DNA of 32,328 nt from assembly GCF_030272615.1 (NCBI RefSeq), contig NW_026728918.1:438001-470328 (forward strand), in the 5' to 3' direction. Made by a program: the position numbers and the translations under genes. Below, in pieces: positions 29,143 through 32,328 of the stretch; position 1 is the stretch's first letter; each line of letters starts with the position of its first letter. The DNA comes from Cryptomeria japonica (lineage: Eukaryota > Streptophyta > Pinopsida > Cupressales > Cupressaceae). The notes under the pieces were generated by a model. It worked only from the letters and a program-made list of their open reading frames with translations. It was not told the DNA's origin and did no database searches.

Positions 29143-31502
29143 ATGGTGGTCCCTACTCATGAGCATCGATTCAAGCGCCAGAGACGACATAATCGACCTC
29201 GACACTATGAGCCAGTGGTAAGTGATCAATCTTACGCCTTTTTATGTTCTCAATTTTGAATTTTTTTGTTCATTTTTCATGTTTTCCCACATTTTAGGTC
29301 GGCCTTTCTCATTTTGTCATGCGAGACAAGATTTTGTCTCATACAACAAACTGCTGAAGTATGTTTTGTTGTTTTAGGCCATTAGATTTTTTGTTCTAGG
29401 CCCACCCTTCTGTCGTACGACAACATGCCTAAAAGACCATTTTGTCATCCGGGGTCTAATCTTTTATCGTTTGGGTTTCTTTTGTCGTACGAAGCCTAAT
29501 CCTGACTCATACGAGTTGCTGCCCTCCTGTGTTTTGTCGTTTGAAAAATAGTGAACATGTTTGAATGTCTAAACTTGAAATTTTGATTTTGCAATTGGCA
29601 TAGTTGGATTTGCGTGATGTTTTGCTTCTCTTGTAGGCTTATTCAGAATGTTTTATGATGCTTCGTTGATTGATTTTTTTGTAGGTTCGATTGCCTCATG
29701 TGCTCTTCAGAGTGTTTATCCTCCTACCATGACATTAGTGTGGAAGTTAATAGAGGTTGATCAGGCTCATATTGATTTGTGCAGCTTGACACATCTTCTT
29801 GGGTTACCAGACATCCATGTGAATCACGGAATGCTCACAACATTGGTTGAGTGATTCCATTCAGAGCATAATACCTTCCATTTGCCAGTTGGGGAGATGA
29901 CTATCACTCCCGAGGATGTATATAGGATCCTCCATATCCCTTTTGTTGGGGATAAAGTGGATTATGATGTAGCACACCTTCTCGAATTACAGGCAGTTAG
30001 GCATGTCTTCAGGGATCCTGATATTTTGACACGTTCCATCAGTTGGGACATCATGATGAGCAGATACAGTGAGGATTTTCCTCTGGCTTGTGTCCTAGCA
30101 GGGTTTATCGACTGCTTTCTAATGTCGGATAGAGGACAACAGGGATTCTAGTGTGGATGGGGCAAGATGCTAGAGAGATTGATGGAGACCCCTTAGAGGC
30201 TTGGCTAGGGTTCATGCATATTAGCCCACATGTATCGCGAGATGCATAAGATAGTGTATAGGGTAGGCAAGAGCATGGCCGCTGGTGTGTTGATCTTACA
30301 AGTTTGGGCTTGGGAGTACCTTCCCGTTTGTCGGCCTATTATAGATGACAGTAGAGAGCCTAGGCAGCCAATTATATATAGGTATGTCGGTTATATTACA
30401 CAGCCCCATCTGGGCAAGACCGATTTTTAGCGACGGCAGTTAGAAGACCTTATAGTTGTGATATGGAGACATTATAGGGGCCTAGAGCCATGGGATGACT
30501 GGCGGCTACTACACAGGGATCTTTTTGTTATGCGCCCACTTATTGGCAGATTGCAGACTGTGGTGGAGCGATTTGTTATATCTCGAGTGATGAGGCAGTA
30601 TGGTAGGCCTCAGGGGATCTCACAGGAATACACAGCATATGTGAGATATGCTGATGAGGAGAGGAAGAGATGGTCACCGAGGTTTTCCTATGCCTTGAGT
30701 ATGCAGGAGCTCACTGGTTTACAATGCTTGAGATGGGACTACATGGATGATGTTGCAGATGCGGGGGTATTTCCCCAGTATAGGGATTGGTTCCAACAGC
30801 ATCCATTCCCTAAGTTGATAGATCCAGCTTAGTAGGCTCCTCGTATTGAGGAGATTGAGGATGATGCCCCCATACAGAGACAAGCACAGAGACAGGGACA
30901 GGGACAGAGAGCTAAGGTGCCTAGGCGGACAGGTGGCGATCCTGGTGCTAGTAGCAGCAGGGTTCCAGCTAGCGTTGGACAGCAAAGGGGTGAGGGCGGA
31001 TCCCTCAAGAGTATAGGCGTGAGATTGGGCGGAGTTGGGGAGGAGAGAGAAGCACCAAGACAGGTCTGGCAGCAGAGGGAGGAGAAGAGTGGAGGTGGAG
31101 ATGGGGGTGGAGAGCCTACGAGAGAGCAGGAGACTGACGTGGGACAGTCAATGAGAGCATGTCTTGCGTAGCTGTAGTCACATTTGACAGTGGCTCAGAC
31201 TCAGCTGGCAAAGTGAGTCCAATAGCTAGCAGATCTTAGGGTTGAGCGCGATCGTCAGATTGCAGAGTTGAGAGCAAAGACGAGAGCAGAGACAGTGGCT
31301 TTGCGGAAAGAGGTCCTTCACCAGATGAGTAGGGTGGCTTATTATGTTGTAGCGTACAGCGTAGCAATTCCAATTGGGCAGCAGGTTGTCCCCTACTCAC
31401 ATGTATATGGCACAGTCGAAGGGAGCTCGGGCACCTCGTCAGGATCCCGATTAGCAGGCTCCACCTCCTCCACCAGGCGATGAGGGAGAGGCTGAGAGCT
31501 AG
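29143..31502 (+). pseudogene. Plant mobile domain (PMD/MAIN-like) gene with 11 in-frame stops
   Basis: PMD proteins occur both as host genes of the MAIN family and inside plant transposons. Candidate exon 1 (29143-29217) starts MVVPTHEHRFKRQRRHNRPR and ends at GTAAGT. The intron ends TTCTCTTGTAG at 29636. Exon 2 carries the domain: HIDLCSLTHLLGLPDIHVNH, NTFHLPVGEMTITPEDVYRI and WAWEYLPVCRPIIDD. After the domain come a Gln/Arg/Gly-rich linker (30870-31130) and a coiled coil (LRVERDRQIAELRAKTRAET). From 29648 to about 31395 all blocks share one frame with stops at 29852, 30149, 30194, 30206, 30428, 30830, 30833, 31169, 31175, 31214 and 31223. A small frameshift near 31395 leads to QAPPPPPGDEGEAES and a stop at 31500, probably the original end. 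A further shift is needed near 29640-29700 to join exon 1 to the main frame. Parent function unknown. Confidence 0.72.
29218..29636 (+). other. Candidate intron of the PMD gene
   Basis: It has a GTAAGT donor, a pyrimidine-rich CTTCTCTTGTAG acceptor and T-rich content, all typical of a plant intron. It contains a cluster of variants of a TTTTGTCGTACGA motif between 29311 and 29545, including the perfect 12-bp palindrome TGTCGTACGACA at 29411-29422. Confidence 0.55.
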
Positions 31503-31629
31503 ATGTTCTTTTTTGTAGCTCTGATATTTTTTGTAGACACACCCATTTTTTTGTATCCATACGATTCTTGCTTCGATGTGAGTTTGTATATGTCATTTGA
31601 CATCATTTTGTACTTTGAGACTTGATACA

Positions 31630-31655
31630 ATATATATATATATATATATATATAT
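31630..31655. repeat. (AT)13 microsatellite
   Basis: Twenty-six bases of alternating A and T, 128 bp after the likely PMD stop codon, within the probable 3' untranslated region. Confidence 0.9.
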
Positions 31656-31672
31656 TCTTTCTTTTATATGCA

Positions 31673-31678
31673 AATAAA
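31673..31678 (+). terminator. Polyadenylation signal (candidate) of the PMD gene
   Basis: AATAAA occurs 170 bp after the stop at 31500, preceded by several TTTGTAT/TTGTA elements of the kind that act as far-upstream elements in plant 3' ends. Confidence 0.4.
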
Positions 31679-32328
31679 TGAGGAGAATGAGTAATGCAAA
31701 TTTTTTATTTTTCTATGCAATAAGATGGATCCAAATGAGGAATATTGAAATGTATGGATCTATAGAAGATGCTCATGTATGTAGCTAACATCTCAAAACA
31801 CAAGTACTTGATCGGAGAAATGATGAAAAGAGACCACTTAGCTAAGAAATGATGAAGCTTCCAGCTCTCATTCAGAAAATAAAGAGATCATTGTTACCAT
31901 ACCGAAATCACTCTAAATTCACAAGATGCAGAATGAAATACAAAATGATATGCAAAATGACATGCAACCGAAACCTAGTCACTGGATTTGAAAAGCTTAA
32001 TTTTCATCATTGAGTATTTTACAACAACAACAGGCAAACTAGAATTCCTTTCTTTTCATGTGCAAATTTAATTATCTTGTTCACAATGACCCTTTTTCAT
32101 TCATATCCTTGGACAGGTTTCGCAGGGGCCTAGATTGCATGATAAAGAAATTCCCTCAAAACAAACAAAGAAATGATATGAACCTCCCTGTAGCATACAA
32201 ATAAGTGGAGTCGAGGTATGTGTGGAAATTTCACCTTAATGTGAAGCCACTTATCACAGACACCCAGCTGATTAGATGTTTTCAGATCATCGAAATCATT
32301 TCTACAAGCAGAAAACAACAAAGATATT
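31679..32328. other. Intergenic sequence, no gene seen
   Basis: No family motif was recognised on either strand. A small internal repeat of ATGNAATAC/AAAATGATATGCAA type lies at about 31925-31970. The minus frame at 32321-32130 has no recognisable domain. Confidence 0.5.

Noticed and set aside
1-32328. CRISPR arrays, tRNA or rRNA genes, organellar DNA insertions
   Set aside because: Looked for by eye on both strands; no spacer-repeat pattern, tRNA arms or plastid or mitochondrial gene motifs were found. A tRNAscan or organelle search could still reveal short ones.

Overview
The window is repeat-dominated nuclear DNA from a seed plant. There is no bacterial gene organisation. It is AT-rich and gene-poor, and holds a plant Ty3/gypsy element of the Tat/Ogre type, a Ty1/copia fragment, a PLS-type PPR relic and a plant mobile domain (PMD) gene. 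The style of the retroelement proteins resembles what I remember from gymnosperm genomes, so a conifer or other gymnosperm is my best guess; that is inference. Almost every coding sequence is disrupted. The window reads as layers of old insertions plus one young, complete retrotransposon.

Layout. 1-1427: AT/pyrimidine-rich DNA without a gene. 1428-5589: decayed minus-strand remnants of an unrecognised retroelement-like protein (called ORF-X here) in two copies, with an RNase H-like relic between them. 5777-6130: broken PPR gene. 6831-8195: a diverged tandem duplication. 8200-10430: nothing recognisable. 10434-11685: a decayed minus-strand coding locus I cannot identify. 11738-12577: a 592-bp insertion-like segment between 124-bp direct repeats. 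12730-13092: a second RNase H-like relic. 13313-24640: a complete 11.3-kb LTR retrotransposon with a perfect 5-bp target duplication (GAGCT), inserted into a plus-strand ORF-X copy that resumes at 24646 and runs to about 25633. 26575-26862: Ty1/copia RT fragment. 28040-31678: a PMD gene with an upstream repeat array, TATA box, a short first exon, an intron and a long second exon, broken by 11 in-frame stops.

The large element has 2.07-kb LTRs differing at about 23 sites (about 1.1%), a tRNA-Arg-type primer binding site and one uninterrupted reading frame (15579-22427) for gag, protease, an extra RNase H, reverse transcriptase, a degenerate resident RNase H and integrase. The frame has four in-frame stops and no frameshift. 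Two points stand out: the extra RNase H lies between protease and RT rather than after RT, and the resident RNase H has lost its catalytic acids.

The stops in this element and in the PMD gene are nearly all TAG or TGA, one C-to-T or G-to-A step from CAG, TGG or CGA. That is what mutation of cytosines methylated in CG and CHG contexts would leave. Positions, frames and differences were worked out by eye; family assignments come from motif recognition, not a database search.
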